A stretch of DNA of 64,000 bases from NCBI RefSeq assembly GCF_002807055.1, contig NZ_NIXN01000009.1, positions 124,001-188,000 on the forward strand, read 5' to 3'. The translations under genes and the position numbers were made by a program. Below the pieces are notes generated by a model that was given only the letters and a program-made list of their open reading frames with translations, had not been told where the DNA came from and did not search any database. Shown here piece after piece: positions 34,085 to 43,654 of this stretch (its first letter is position 1; every line of letters begins with the position of its first letter). Origin of the DNA: Confluentibacter citreus. Lineage in GTDB: Bacteria > Bacteroidota > Bacteroidia > Flavobacteriales > Flavobacteriaceae.

Positions 34085-34564
34085 TTTTAAGCCTTTAGCC
34101 GATACATTCACGGCTTCTTTTAGTCCGTTTTTATAATCAATCACTTTGTTTAAAATATCTGGATTGGAGGTCCCCAAAATTTGGGCGGCTAAAATACCTG
34201 CATTTTTAGCGCCATTCAAAGCCACAGTCGCCACAGGCACACCACCAGGCATTTGAAGAATGGAAAGTACAGAATCCCAGCCATCAATGGAATTACTGCT
34301 TTTTATGGGCACACCAATAACAGGAAGCGGTGATAAGGATGCAATCATGCCTGGCAAATGGGCTGCACCACCTGCACCAGCAATAATAACCGAAAAGCCT
34401 CTTGTGTGTGCATTTTTGCCATAGTCAAATAATTTTTCAGGTGTTCTGTGAGCCGAAACAATATCAACTTCCACATCAATATTAAAATCTTTTAAAATAT
34501 CAATCGCGTCTTGCATCACTGGCAAATCGCTTTTGCTTCCCATGATTACTCCTACTTTATTCAT
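34082..34564 (-). CDS. purE: N5-carboxyaminoimidazole ribonucleotide mutase
   Basis: A 160-residue class I PurE that converts N5-CAIR to CAIR in de novo purine synthesis. The motifs [33 protein letters not shown] and S-L-L-/S-P-L-P-V-I-G-V-P are all present, with the invariant His in the A-H-R segment. The gene follows purK after 80 bp on the same strand, and the two enzymes act in succession. Confidence 0.97.
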   Translation of the reverse strand: MNKVGVIMGSKSDLPVMQDAIDILKDFNIDVEVDIVSAHRTPEKLFDYGKNAHTRGFSVIIAGAGGAAHLPGMIASLSPLPVIGVPIKSSNSIDGWDSVLSILQMPGGVPVATVALNGAKNAGILAAQILGTSNPDILNKVIDYKNGLKEAVNVSAKGLK

Positions 34565-34644
34565 AAAATTCCAAATTTAAAATTCCGAATACCAACTTTC
34601 GCATTAATTTGAAATAATTGGAATTTGGTTCTTGTTTTTGCGAT

Positions 34645-35799
34645 TTATTCGCTTATTACTTTAATAGTATTTTTAACTTGTTCCGCTATTTTTCTTGCTT
34701 CATCCAAGTTTTCATTTACAATGGTTACATGTCCCATTTTTCTAAACGGACGGGTTTGTTTTTTGCCATAAATATGTGGCGTTACGCCATCCATTTTCAT
34801 GATGGTTTCAATATGCTCATAAACAACATCTCCCGTATACCCTTCGGCACCCACTAAATTTACCATAACGCCTCCAACTTTACTATCGGTTCTTCCTAAA
34901 GGCAAATTTAAAATGGCACGTATATGTTGTTCAAATTGAGATGTATAGCTGGATTCTATGGTGTGATGTCCTGAATTGTGAGGTCTTGGTGCGACTTCAT
35001 TTATTAAAATTTGGTCATCGAGGGTTTGAAACATTTCCACCGCTAATAAACCAACATGATTAAAAGCTAGCGATGTTTTTAAAGCAATATCCGTTGCTTT
35101 TTTTGCAACGTCTTCAGAAATCCGAGCAGGACAAATCACATATTCTACTTGGTTGGCTTCTGGATGGAATTCCATTTCTACCACAGGATATGTTTTTGTA
35201 TCTCCAGAGGCATTACGAGCAACAATAACGGCCAATTCATTTTTAAAAGGCACTAATGTTTCAGTAATGCATTCCACACTTGGTAGGTTTTCTAAATCGG
35301 TCATGGATCTTACAATTTTTACGCCCGTGCCATCATATCCAAATTGGGCACATTTCCAAACAAAAGGGAATAATAAACTTTCACGTTCAATGGCTTCTGT
35401 AATTTCAGAAGTAAAAGCAAATCGCGAAAATGGTGCCGTAGGCAAATCATTATCTACGTAAAATAATTTTTGTGTCGCTTTATTTTGAATGGTTCGTAAG
35501 GTGTTTGATGCTGGATATACTTTTATACCTTCTTTTTCTAAGGCTTCAAGTGCATCAACATTCACGTTTTCAATTTCAATCGTTAGCACATCAACTTGTT
35601 TTCCAAAATTGTAAACAGCATCGTAATTCATCAAATCGCCTAAATGAAATTCATTACACGCCATCTTGCAAGGGGCATCATTGTTTGCTTCTAAAACACA
35701 GGTGTAAATGTCAAATTTCCTGGTATCGTAAAGCAGCATTTTTCCTAATTGTCCACCACCAAGAATACCAAGTTTAAAATTCGAAGAAAAATAGTTCAT
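34645..35799 (-). CDS. purK: N5-carboxyaminoimidazole ribonucleotide synthase
   Basis: A 384-residue ATP-grasp enzyme that carboxylates AIR to N5-CAIR using ATP and bicarbonate. The start L-G-I-L-G-G-G-Q-L-G-K-M-L is the PurK N-terminal signature. The ATP-grasp core shows K-C-A-Q-F-G-Y-D-G-T-G-V-K, I-N-E-V-A-P-R-P-H-N-S-G-H and the final domain V-N-L-V-G. It is upstream of purE in a likely operon, and divergent from the hpt-adk gene. Confidence 0.97.
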   Translation of the reverse strand: MNYFSSNFKLGILGGGQLGKMLLYDTRKFDIYTCVLEANNDAPCKMACNEFHLGDLMNYDAVYNFGKQVDVLTIEIENVNVDALEALEKEGIKVYPASNTLRTIQNKATQKLFYVDNDLPTAPFSRFAFTSEITEAIERESLLFPFVWKCAQFGYDGTGVKIVRSMTDLENLPSVECITETLVPFKNELAVIVARNASGDTKTYPVVEMEFHPEANQVEYVICPARISEDVAKKATDIALKTSLAFNHVGLLAVEMFQTLDDQILINEVAPRPHNSGHHTIESSYTSQFEQHIRAILNLPLGRTDSKVGGVMVNLVGAEGYTGDVVYEHIETIMKMDGVTPHIYGKKQTRPFRKMGHVTIVNENLDEARKIAEQVKNTIKVISE

Positions 35800-35896
35800 A
35801 CATTATTTTTATTGAAACTATCCAAAAGGATATGCAAAAATACATTTAATATCCTAAATCGTAAATCAAAAAATGCGTATTCGTTAATCTATTGAT

Positions 35897-35904
35897 TATC
35901 TTTG
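35897..35904 (+). promoter_or_regulatory. -7 box for the hpt-adk-obg operon
   Basis: TATCTTTG matches TAnnTTTG and lies 23 bp before the GTG start of the fusion gene. No purine riboswitch was seen in the 127-bp divergent spacer. Confidence 0.5.
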
Positions 35905-35926
35905 CCTCTTTAAAAATTCAAAACAG

Positions 35927-37036
35927 GTGATAAATCTTCACAACAAACAGTTTAAGCCATTTATTTCTTCGGAAGAAATTCAAAACGCCATAAGTAATAT
36001 GGTTGATAAGATTTCTAAAGATACAGGAGACGACATTCCGGTATTTGTTGGGATATTAAATGGGTCGTTTATGTTTGTCAGCGATTTTGTTAAAAAATAT
36101 CCAAAACCTTGTGAGGTTACTTTTATAAAACTGGCTTCTTATGAAGGTGTTAGATCTACTGAAGATATTCAACGTTTAATAGGCATTACCCAGAATTTAG
36201 CAGGGCGTACCGTAGTTGTTTTAGAAGATATTATTGATACGGGAAATACCTTGGCAGAGATTCATAGGATTTTTAAAAATGAAAAGGTAAAATCGCTTAA
36301 AATCGCCACGCTTTTTCACAAGCCAGAAGCCTACAAAAAGGATTTTAAAATACATTATATAGGCATGAAAATTCCAAACAAATTTATAGTTGGCTATGGT
36401 TTGGATTATGACGGATTAGGAAGAAATTTACCAGAAATATATCAAATAAAAGAAACACAATTCATGACAAATTTAGTATTATTTGGCCCTCCAGGAGCTG
36501 GAAAAGGAACGCAGGCAGAATTTTTAAAGACAAAATATAACTTAGTACACATCTCTACTGGCGACGTTTTTAGGTTTAATATTAAAAATGAAACTGCTTT
36601 GGGGATGTTGGCCAAATCTTATATGGATAAAGGCGAGTTGGTTCCTGACCAAGTTACCATTGATATGCTTGAAGCCGAAGTTGAAAAAAATGCCTCTGCA
36701 AATGGTTTTATTTTTGATGGATTTCCGCGTACCAATGCCCAAGCTGAAGCCTTGGATACCTTATTGGAAAGTAAAGATTCATCAATCAGTGCCATGGTTG
36801 CCTTAGAAGTGGATGATGAGATTTTGGTAGAACGTTTGGTTGGAAGAGGAAAAACAAGTGGAAGAGCTGATGATGCCGATGAAGCTATCATAAGAAACCG
36901 TATCGCTGAATATTACAATAAAACAGCCATTTTAAAAGATTATTATTCGGCTCAAAATAAATATTTTGGCGTTGATGGCGTAGGGAGCGTGGAGGATATT
37001 ACGGTTCGTTTAAGTAAAGTTATCGACAATCTTTAA
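35927..37036 (+). CDS. Hypoxanthine phosphoribosyltransferase - adenylate kinase fusion
   Basis: A single 369-residue frame joins two purine enzymes. Residues 1-175 are a hypoxanthine phosphoribosyltransferase, shown by the PRPP loop V-V-V-L-E-D-I-I-D-T-G-N-T-L (about 96-109) and Y-G-L-D-Y-D-G-L-G-R-N-L-P-E-I-Y. Residues 180-369 are a complete adenylate kinase, with G-P-P-G-A-G-K-G-T-Q (about 187-196), S-T-G-D-V-F-R, D-G-F-P-R-T and G-R-A-D-D-A-D-E. No stop codon separates them. The Met at the adk boundary (36464) could still be an internal start. The GTG at 35927 is the best start. The fusion would salvage IMP/GMP and balance AMP/ADP. Confidence 0.9.
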   Translation: MINLHNKQFKPFISSEEIQNAISNMVDKISKDTGDDIPVFVGILNGSFMFVSDFVKKYPKPCEVTFIKLASYEGVRSTEDIQRLIGITQNLAGRTVVVLEDIIDTGNTLAEIHRIFKNEKVKSLKIATLFHKPEAYKKDFKIHYIGMKIPNKFIVGYGLDYDGLGRNLPEIYQIKETQFMTNLVLFGPPGAGKGTQAEFLKTKYNLVHISTGDVFRFNIKNETALGMLAKSYMDKGELVPDQVTIDMLEAEVEKNASANGFIFDGFPRTNAQAEALDTLLESKDSSISAMVALEVDDEILVERLVGRGKTSGRADDADEAIIRNRIAEYYNKTAILKDYYSAQNKYFGVDGVGSVEDITVRLSKVIDNL

Positions 37037-37187
37037 TTTGTCGTTTTTGCGAATCCCGATAGCTATCGGGAAGGAATCTTAATTATTTAGAACTACAAAA
37101 TAAGTTTTCCCTTTCTCGGGAATGACAAAGAGATTAAAAGTAAAGAGAGACACTTTTAACTTTTAACTTTTAATTTTTAACTTTTTT
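37037..37187. repeat. Palindrome and short-word repeat spacer
   Basis: The palindrome tcccgatagctatcggga (37056-37073) and a related cttctcgggaatgac follow the fusion gene. Then cttttaacttttaac words (about 37145-37187) fill the bases before the obg start. The first palindrome is a relative of the one in the namZ signal peptide region. Confidence 0.65.
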
Positions 37188-38186
37188 ATGACTGAAGGAA
37201 ATTTTGTTGATTATGTAAAGATGTTTGTGACTTCTGGAAATGGAGGCAAAGGTTCTGCGCATTTACACCGCGAAAAATTTATTGAAAAAGGTGGTCCAGA
37301 TGGTGGTGATGGTGGTCGTGGTGGTCATGTGATCCTTCGTGGGAATTCAAATCTTTGGACCTTATTACATCTGAAGTTTAAAAAGCATATTCGGGCAGGT
37401 CATGGTGAGCATGGAGGGAAAAGTAGAAGTACAGGTGCTGATGGCGAGGATTTTTATGTAGACGTTCCTTTAGGAACCGTAGTGAGAGATACCGAAACCG
37501 ATGATATTATTTTTGAAATCACCGAACATGGTGAAGAAAAAATTATTGCCGAAGGTGGTAAGGGAGGACTTGGTAACTGGAATTTTAGAACATCCACCAA
37601 TCAAACGCCAAGGTATGCGCAACCCGGTATGCCACACGAAGAAAAGCATATCACGCTTGAATTAAAAGTATTGGCAGATGTGGGTTTGGTAGGTTTTCCA
37701 AATGCTGGAAAGTCAACCTTGTTATCTGTTATTACCTCTGCAAAGCCAAAAATAGCCGATTACGAATTCACCACCTTAAAACCTAATTTGGGGATTGTTG
37801 AATATCGTGATTTTCAAACCTTCGTTATGGCCGATATTCCCGGAATTATTGAAGGCGCTGCAGAAGGTAAAGGCTTAGGGCATTATTTTTTAAGACATAT
37901 TGAACGGAACTCTATTTTATTGTTTTTAATCCCAGCGGATGCCAAGGATATTAAAAAACAATATGATATTCTGTTGGATGAGCTTCGTAGGTATAATCCA
38001 GAAATGTTGGATAAAGATCGCCTAATTGCTATTTCAAAATGCGATATGTTGGACGACGAGTTAAAAACAGAACTTAAAGAAGAATTGGATAATGAATTGC
38101 CGATTCCATTCCTGTTTATTTCTTCAGTGGCACAACAAGGTATTACGCAACTTAAAGATGTTTTGTGGAAGATGCTGAATGGTTAA
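37188..38186 (+). CDS. obg: GTPase Obg
   Basis: A 332-residue Obg-family GTPase involved in ribosome assembly and stress control. The N-terminal Obg fold is glycine-rich ([12 protein letters not shown], about 34-45). The G domain follows: G1 G-F-P-N-A-G-K-S-T (about 167), switch region [10 protein letters not shown]3 D-I-P-G-I-I-E-G-A, and G4 I-S-K-C-D. It lacks a long C-terminal OCT domain. It lies 152 bp after the hpt-adk gene on the same strand. It overlaps the convergent hydrolase gene by 4 bp. Confidence 0.96.
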   Translation: MTEGNFVDYVKMFVTSGNGGKGSAHLHREKFIEKGGPDGGDGGRGGHVILRGNSNLWTLLHLKFKKHIRAGHGEHGGKSRSTGADGEDFYVDVPLGTVVRDTETDDIIFEITEHGEEKIIAEGGKGGLGNWNFRTSTNQTPRYAQPGMPHEEKHITLELKVLADVGLVGFPNAGKSTLLSVITSAKPKIADYEFTTLKPNLGIVEYRDFQTFVMADIPGIIEGAAEGKGLGHYFLRHIERNSILLFLIPADAKDIKKQYDILLDELRRYNPEMLDKDRLIAISKCDMLDDELKTELKEELDNELPIPFLFISSVAQQGITQLKDVLWKMLNG

Positions 38187-39364
38187 AACCGTTCCAAAAT
38201 CCAATTTTTAATGATTTCAAGAGCCATAGGAGAGAAGGTTTCTTCAATTTTACTGTATTCTTGCATGCTGCCTGTTTCAGCAGTTTGAAATAAATGATTG
38301 AGGCCATCTAATTCTTTTATGGTGACATCTTTATTTCCTGCTTTTTCTAAGCCATTTTTAATGCCTTCCAAATTAATATCAGGGATCACCTGAAAATCTT
38401 TGCTGCCATTTAAAGCCAATACTGGGCATTTTGTTTTTTCTAAATAATCTTTTGGCTCTATTCTAATGAAATTACAAAGCCATTCCGATTTCAAAATGCC
38501 TAATTGTTGTTCAATCATAACAGGCGTTATGTAAGGCGCAAGCACAGACATGGGATTGTTTGTTTTATAATCATTAAGGGCTTTAGTGATTTTAGTTTTT
38601 ATTAGTTCTTCATCAGTATTAGTTCTAATGATATCATATATCATGCTTGCTAATTTTTCGTTTTCATCTAAAAAGCCTTCTGGTGTTCCCGCTAATTCTC
38701 CAGCTTTTCTTGCTTGGGTTGTTAGAATGTCGGCTCCATTGACTCCTGGTCCTGCAAGTAATACAATGAAAGCAATATCTTTATTTCTGGAAGCCACCAT
38801 AGGTGAAATTAATCCGCCTTCACTATGTCCAATCAATCCTATTTTTGCAGTATTAACATCATTTCTGGATTCTAAATAATGAATGGCAGCTTCAACATCT
38901 GTAGCAAAATCAAACGTAGTTGCCGTTTTAAAATCTCCCTTAGATTCCCCGACACCTCTGTCATCATAACGTAAAACAGCGATGCCATTTTTCGTTAAAT
39001 AATCAGCTATAACTAAAAAAGGCTTATGTCCCAATAACTCTTCATTTCTATTCTGTGCTCCAGAACCAGAAATTAAAATAGCAACTGGTGGATTTTTTAT
39101 GTTTTTTGGTAATGTAAGCGTGCCTGCTAATGGAATGCTATCCGCAGTATAGTTAATAAAAGAGATATCTTCGGAAGTATAATCAAATGGTTCTTTTGGT
39201 TCTTGAGGTCTATTGCTTTGAGATACTAATACTAAAGAAAAAAAGAAGAAAGTGATATTTAAAATACAAGAGAATGGTTTCAAATTGCTATGATTTTTAT
39301 GATTAATAAATGTACTGATATTAAAATGCAGTTCAAAATATTTAATCAATAGCTTTATGTCCAT
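38183..39364 (-). CDS. Alpha/beta hydrolase, exported
   Basis: A serine hydrolase with the [11 protein letters not shown] segment, the nucleophile elbow G-H-S-E-G-G and a late D in K-D-F-Q-V and His in G-L-N-H-L-F, the usual Ser-Asp-His triad. A hydrophobic segment before residue 50 ([11 protein letters not shown]) is a signal or anchor. The start is uncertain; I chose ATG 39364 (M-D-I-K-L-L-I) rather than 39460, which would overlap the DUF4136 gene. Substrate unknown. Confidence 0.8.
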   Translation of the reverse strand: MDIKLLIKYFELHFNISTFINHKNHSNLKPFSCILNITFFFFSLVLVSQSNRPQEPKEPFDYTSEDISFINYTADSIPLAGTLTLPKNIKNPPVAILISGSGAQNRNEELLGHKPFLVIADYLTKNGIAVLRYDDRGVGESKGDFKTATTFDFATDVEAAIHYLESRNDVNTAKIGLIGHSEGGLISPMVASRNKDIAFIVLLAGPGVNGADILTTQARKAGELAGTPEGFLDENEKLASMIYDIIRTNTDEELIKTKITKALNDYKTNNPMSVLAPYITPVMIEQQLGILKSEWLCNFIRIEPKDYLEKTKCPVLALNGSKDFQVIPDINLEGIKNGLEKAGNKDVTIKELDGLNHLFQTAETGSMQEYSKIEETFSPMALEIIKNWILERF

Positions 39365-39404
39365 GGAATAATTTTTGATTAACTTTAATAAAAAATTACT
39401 CCAA

Positions 39405-39926
39405 ATGAAACGATACTTATTAATTGGAATGACATTGTTAATGATGTCTTGTGCGCCCATTCGTGTGAATTACGATTATGAAAGAGGCACGGATTTTACC
39501 AAATACAAAACCTATCAATATTATGGCGATATGGAAACGGGTTTGAGTGAATTGGATACCAAACGCCTATTGGATGCCATTGATTTAAAAATGAAAGAAA
39601 AAGGATTTACGATTTCTGAAAACCCCGATTTTTTGATTGATATAAAAAGCAGTGAATACAAAGAGGTGCAACGTAATAATGTTGGTGTAGGCCTAGGTGG
39701 AGGTGGCGGCAACATGGGAGGTGGTGTTTCCATAGGGTTGCCGATTGGTCAATCCAACGTGAATCGCCAGATTATTATTGATTTTGTTGATGAAAAAGGT
39801 AAAGGTCTTTTTTGGGAAGCCGTCAGTGAATCTGTTTTTACGCCCAATGCAACACCAGAAAAACGGGAAGCACAATTAAAGGCAGTTACTGAAAAAGTAT
39901 TGGCACAATATCCGCCACAGCCATAA
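39405..39926 (+). CDS. DUF4136 lipoprotein
   Basis: A 173-residue protein beginning at the ATG at 39405, with a signal peptide ending L-M-M-S-C-A-P, a lipobox. The mature region V-N-Y-D-Y-E-R-G-T-D-F and F-T-I-S-E-N-P-D-F-L-I is the DUF4136 pattern, with a glycine-rich turn (G-G-G-G-G-N-M-G-G) in the middle. Such lipoproteins are envelope-located; their function is unknown. The first Met at 39375 would add ten residues of weak signal sequence, so I prefer 39405. Confidence 0.8.
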   Translation: MKRYLLIGMTLLMMSCAPIRVNYDYERGTDFTKYKTYQYYGDMETGLSELDTKRLLDAIDLKMKEKGFTISENPDFLIDIKSSEYKEVQRNNVGVGLGGGGGNMGGGVSIGLPIGQSNVNRQIIIDFVDEKGKGLFWEAVSESVFTPNATPEKREAQLKAVTEKVLAQYPPQP

Positions 39927-40000
39927 TTTTATAATTATCATAACATATAAAATGCTCCTATTGATTTTTCATTTTGTAGCTTTACAAAAAGCAACATTTA

Positions 40001-40723
40001 ATGAATTCAATACAAAATAAAGTCGCTCTAATAACAGGAGGTACTAAAGGCATCGGTTACGGTGTAGCAGAATCTTTAATGAAAGAAGGCGTTCATGTAG
40101 CCATCACCAGTAGAAGCGCATCGTCTGCAGAACAAGTAGCCAATCAGCTTAATTCCAATTCCAAAACAGGAGCCAAGGCGATAGGTATTCTTGCGGATGT
40201 AAGGGATTTTGAAAGTCATCAACATGCCGTTAAAACGGTTTTAAAACACTTTAATCAACTCGATATCGTTGTTGCCAATGCAGGTTTGGCACATTTTGTT
40301 AGTATAGAAGATATGACACTTGAGCAATGGCAAGAAACGATAGATACCAACCTTACAGGCGTATTTTATTCTATAAAATCGAGTGTGGAAGCCTTGAAAA
40401 AATCTAAAGGGTATTTTATTTCTATTTCAAGTTTGGCTGGTACCAATTTCTTTGCGAAAGGGTCGGCTTATAATGCCAGTAAATTTGGCGTTACAGGATT
40501 TACGCAAGCTGTTATGCTCGATTTACGTAAATACGATATTAAAGTCAGTACCATCATGCCCGGATCTGTGGCGACCCACTTTAACGGACATACGCCAGAT
40601 GAAAATGATGCATGGAAAATCCAAAAAGAAGATATAGGTGACTTGGTCGTTGATTTAATTAAAATGAACCCAAGAACGTTACCAAGTAAAATTGAAGTAA
40701 GACCTACGATGCCTCCAAGTTAG
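40001..40723 (+). CDS. Short-chain dehydrogenase/reductase
   Basis: A 240-residue Rossmann oxidoreductase of the classical SDR family. The NAD(P)-binding T-G-G-T-K-G-I-G-Y-G, the N-A-G segment (V-V-A-N-A-G), the catalytic Ser in S-I-S-S-L-A-G, and the Y-N-A-S-K active site are intact. It may reduce 3-oxoacyl groups or sugars; the substrate cannot be told. A promoter-like TTG-N13-TAGCTTTA lies at 39961-39984. It is followed by the convergent M64 peptidase gene. Confidence 0.9.
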   Translation: MNSIQNKVALITGGTKGIGYGVAESLMKEGVHVAITSRSASSAEQVANQLNSNSKTGAKAIGILADVRDFESHQHAVKTVLKHFNQLDIVVANAGLAHFVSIEDMTLEQWQETIDTNLTGVFYSIKSSVEALKKSKGYFISISSLAGTNFFAKGSAYNASKFGVTGFTQAVMLDLRKYDIKVSTIMPGSVATHFNGHTPDENDAWKIQKEDIGDLVVDLIKMNPRTLPSKIEVRPTMPPS

Positions 40724-40738
40724 TTAACAAAATTTCGA

Positions 40739-42166
40739 TTAGTTTTTAACCACTTTTTTATTGGCAATCAACACATTGTTGGCGTAGAAGTTTACGATGT
40801 AAATACCTTGACTTAAATAACTAATGTCTATTTCTTGAGGTTCGTAATTAGAAATGGTAACTGTTTTTACTTTTTTGCCTTCCAGATTTATTAAATCAAC
40901 TTTTAAATCTACGCTCAAAGTGTTTTCAGCTTTAATGGTTATAAAGCTATTGGATGGGTTAGGATATAAGGAAATGTTGAAATTATTAATCTCACTAGTT
41001 ATATCATCAATGCCTAAAGATGAATTATCAATGCTCCAAGTAACAGTTGAAACATGAAATGAATCGTGATTATCAACTCTTAAAAGTGTTGTAGCATCGG
41101 TTACGGCAACAGTTAACGTATTCGTTCCAGTATTTAAATCCGTTTCTAAAATGGAAATAGCATCTGTATTAACAGCAAATTCAGAAGCATTTAATGTCCA
41201 TGTATTTTCTAAAGTATTTGGAATAGGATGTATCAAATCCAATTGAAAATCAATGGGAAATGATGGGTTATTTATTGAATTTGAATCAGGGGTAAAAGAA
41301 TCGATTGGTGACACCATAGAATGTATTTTTTCAACCATGCCTTCTTTGCAAACGGAACAAAAAGACACGCCTAGGTAGCGCATTTTACAGTTTTGATGAG
41401 GTCTGTACCAAGTAGCAGCGATTCCAGAACTTCCAAATGGATAAATATTTACATTATTGGTATTTATCCAATTTTTCCATTTTACTAAGCTAGGGTTGTT
41501 TTGTTGTGTCATATTAATAGCCTCACCTTCATAACCTGCTGCATAATATTCATCTTTTAAATTAAATAATGAATGACCTAATTCATGAATGGCAATTTCA
41601 GTTGAATTAATACCATTGCTAACACCTTTTGAAGCCATCGGAAATCTGCCACCGCTGCCACCATATTCAAGTGAATTAACTAAAATTAATGCTTGGTCGT
41701 AGGTTGGGAAATTCGTTGCTAACACATTCATTATTTTAGCTTGTGTGTTATTGGAGCTAAAACCATCAATTTCATAATAAAGTAACCTGTGATTTCCAAA
41801 GGAATCGTAAGTAGCATTAAAATAGGTATCCACATTGCGTATTGGGGACGCTGGCTCCGTAACATTTGTGGCAGTTCCAGGATGGTCTGCGCCACTTTCA
41901 TTAGAAGGCACTTTTATAATATAGACATTAAAATAATTGGCATATTCTTTAAAAGGCGATTGGTTGAACATCGCATTGCTGAAGTTAATAGCATCGGTTT
42001 TAAATTGAGGCAATTCACTTGCCTGGTAGCCTTCGCTTAAAATAACCAAATTGATACGTTTGTCATCATCACCGGAAATTTTAATGGCTTCCACATCAAA
42101 AACTTGAGCGTATGTAAATTGTAAACTAAAAAATAAAACGATGAGTAGACTATGTTTCATTTTCAA
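40739..42166 (-). CDS. M64-family metalloprotease with T9SS sorting domain
   Basis: A 475-residue exported protease: signal peptide 1-20 (ends F-T-Y-A-Q), then a peptidase M64 (IgA-peptidase-like) domain with the zinc motif H-E-L-G-H-S-L-F-N-L-K-D-E-Y (about 199). A beta-rich domain follows, and then a C-terminal type IX secretion (Por) sorting domain, N-F-N-I-S-L-Y-P-N-P-S-N-S-F to the end with V-K-T-V and G-I-Y-I-V. It should be secreted across the outer membrane and perhaps anchored to the cell surface. It overlaps the upstream lipoprotein gene by 4 bp (ATGA), so the two are coupled. Confidence 0.9.
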   Translation of the reverse strand: MKMKHSLLIVLFFSLQFTYAQVFDVEAIKISGDDDKRINLVILSEGYQASELPQFKTDAINFSNAMFNQSPFKEYANYFNVYIIKVPSNESGADHPGTATNVTEPASPIRNVDTYFNATYDSFGNHRLLYYEIDGFSSNNTQAKIMNVLATNFPTYDQALILVNSLEYGGSGGRFPMASKGVSNGINSTEIAIHELGHSLFNLKDEYYAAGYEGEAINMTQQNNPSLVKWKNWINTNNVNIYPFGSSGIAATWYRPHQNCKMRYLGVSFCSVCKEGMVEKIHSMVSPIDSFTPDSNSINNPSFPIDFQLDLIHPIPNTLENTWTLNASEFAVNTDAISILETDLNTGTNTLTVAVTDATTLLRVDNHDSFHVSTVTWSIDNSSLGIDDITSEINNFNISLYPNPSNSFITIKAENTLSVDLKVDLINLEGKKVKTVTISNYEPQEIDISYLSQGIYIVNFYANNVLIANKKVVKN

Positions 42167-42702
42167 TCCAACTTGGTGGTGATTAATGGGCGACTATTTT
42201 GCAACGAATCTATGATGTGGCTAATGGTTATGTACTTTGTTTTGTCATGAAGCGCTAACCTTAATGATAGCGGAGCGCTTTTTAGTTCTATTTTTTTGCT
42301 TTCAAAGATAAGAGAATCATTAACGTATTCCATTATTTTCGATAAAGGGTTTTCTATAATGACCGTTTTAATTTCTAAGGAATCTTTATCTAGTTGACTG
42401 CATTTTAAGTCGCCCACAGCACCCGTTTTAAAATATGCTTCGGTATTGTTTTTTAGTTTACCGTCGGTAATAATTTTGTTTACAAACTGAATATGTTTGT
42501 CTCCATTAGCATCTTGAGAAATAGTATAATTTAAAAAAATAAGTTTTGGAGGGAGTGCTTCAATGATGATTTCATTTGCGACTATGTTTTTTTTTGCAGC
42601 GCAAGAGATATGTAACGCTATTAGCGATAGTAGTAAAAAGATATGCAGGTGGTTTTTTTGCAATGGGGTTTTAGTCCTTTTGGTTTTAGCTAAGATTAGC
42701 AT
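42163..42702 (-). CDS. Lipoprotein of unknown function
   Basis: A 179-residue protein with a long hydrophobic signal segment ending in the lipobox L-H-I-S-C-A-A-K-K. I do not recognise the rest: a short beta-rich domain with I-T-D-G-K-L-K-N-N-T-E-A-Y-F and V-I-I-E-N-P-L-S-K. It overlaps the 305-residue gene upstream by one base (TAATG) and the M64 gene downstream by four bases (ATGA). It probably belongs to the same translationally coupled operon and may act with the protease at the surface. Confidence 0.7.
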   Translation of the reverse strand: MLILAKTKRTKTPLQKNHLHIFLLLSLIALHISCAAKKNIVANEIIIEALPPKLIFLNYTISQDANGDKHIQFVNKIITDGKLKNNTEAYFKTGAVGDLKCSQLDKDSLEIKTVIIENPLSKIMEYVNDSLIFESKKIELKSAPLSLRLALHDKTKYITISHIIDSLQNSRPLITTKLD

Positions 42703-43619
42703 TATTTATTTTTTAATATTTCTCTTTTGTTCAACCATCTAATTTGTACTTCAGGAAATAATTCTTTTAAATTTAACTCAATCTCATTTTTTAATATATT
42801 TTCATCAATAACATATGTTGCACTATAGAAAGAATAAATAGTTCTGTCTGAATTTATTAATGGCTTTTTTGGGTCTACAAAAGGTTTTAAAACCTCTAAG
42901 GCTTGATGGATAATCCAAGGATAAGGTCTTATATGTCTATGCATATGGTGGTTTAGCCAATTATTAACCCATTCTATTTCTATCCAATCGGTTTCAGTTG
43001 AGTATTGCACGGATTTTAATCCTTTCGAAATTTTTATTAGAGTTGATAATCCAATATTTTTTCCACTAGATTTTGCGTAATCAATTCCTAAAAGTCCTCT
43101 AACTCTACTCTCTAAAGATAATCTAATTGAATAAAGAGTCAAAAGGTCAGTAGAGTAATTATTTTGATACTGTTCTCTAATTTGGTGATTGTAAAACAAT
43201 CTTTTTGCATTGTCAAATTGCACAGCGGAAGCTTGGGTATTTGTACTTATTAATATAAATGATGTGTCTTCATTTGAATCAAGAAATTGGACATAATCAG
43301 ATATGTCTGCTACAACAGTCTTCAACTGTTCTGTTTTAATATTCTCTTTAATGAAATCTAAATATTCTGCTGCATTTTGGACGTGACATCTTGCTAATAA
43401 TTTAGTTTCTTTATCATGCCATAAGATTTTGAAAGCATTTTGTCTTTTACATTTTACAGTTAAAGGTTTGCCACTAATTTTTTTTAAGTAGTAAATTAAA
43501 TTGTCTAAATTTTCATTAGTCAAGTTGGTGTAAGCTGTCTTTAAAAAGGATGTTTTTTCCAATTTTTTCTTTGTTATCAAATGTTTGACTACCCATTTTA
43601 TCAAAGCAAAGTTAATCAT
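42702..43619 (-). CDS. Unknown 305-residue protein, first gene of the M64 cassette
   Basis: I do not recognise this protein. It is basic and mostly alpha/beta, without signal peptide or membrane segment. Notable stretches are L-E-S-R-V-R-G-L-L-G-I-D-Y-A-K (about 151-165), and a His-rich segment N-H-H-M-H-R-H-I-R-P-Y-P-W (about 219). The latter could bind metal or nucleic acid, which is a guess. It begins 5 bp after the alpha-2-macroglobulin terminator hairpin, so its promoter must lie inside that gene or transcription must read through. No closer start is available. Confidence 0.6.
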   Translation of the reverse strand: MINFALIKWVVKHLITKKKLEKTSFLKTAYTNLTNENLDNLIYYLKKISGKPLTVKCKRQNAFKILWHDKETKLLARCHVQNAAEYLDFIKENIKTEQLKTVVADISDYVQFLDSNEDTSFILISTNTQASAVQFDNAKRLFYNHQIREQYQNNYSTDLLTLYSIRLSLESRVRGLLGIDYAKSSGKNIGLSTLIKISKGLKSVQYSTETDWIEIEWVNNWLNHHMHRHIRPYPWIIHQALEVLKPFVDPKKPLINSDRTIYSFYSATYVIDENILKNEIELNLKELFPEVQIRWLNKREILKNK

Positions 43620-43623
43620 AAAA

Positions 43624-43647
43624 AAAAGAGGCTTTTAAGCCTCTTTT
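43624..43647 (-). terminator. Terminator of the alpha-2-macroglobulin gene
   Basis: AAAAGAGGCTT (43624-43634) pairs with AAGCCTCTTTT (43637-43647). The hairpin is just after the 43655 stop codon (minus strand) and is followed on that strand by a T run (43621-43627). The next gene starts at 43619, so little room remains for a new promoter. Confidence 0.8.
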
Positions 43648-43654
43648 AAAAAAA

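Noticed and set aside
35153-35777. Two open frames of about 100 codons on the plus strand
   Set aside because: Both are inside purK on the other strand and lack any recognisable product.
35800-35926. Purine riboswitch upstream of purK or hpt-adk
   Set aside because: No conserved purine aptamer loops are found in the divergent spacer.
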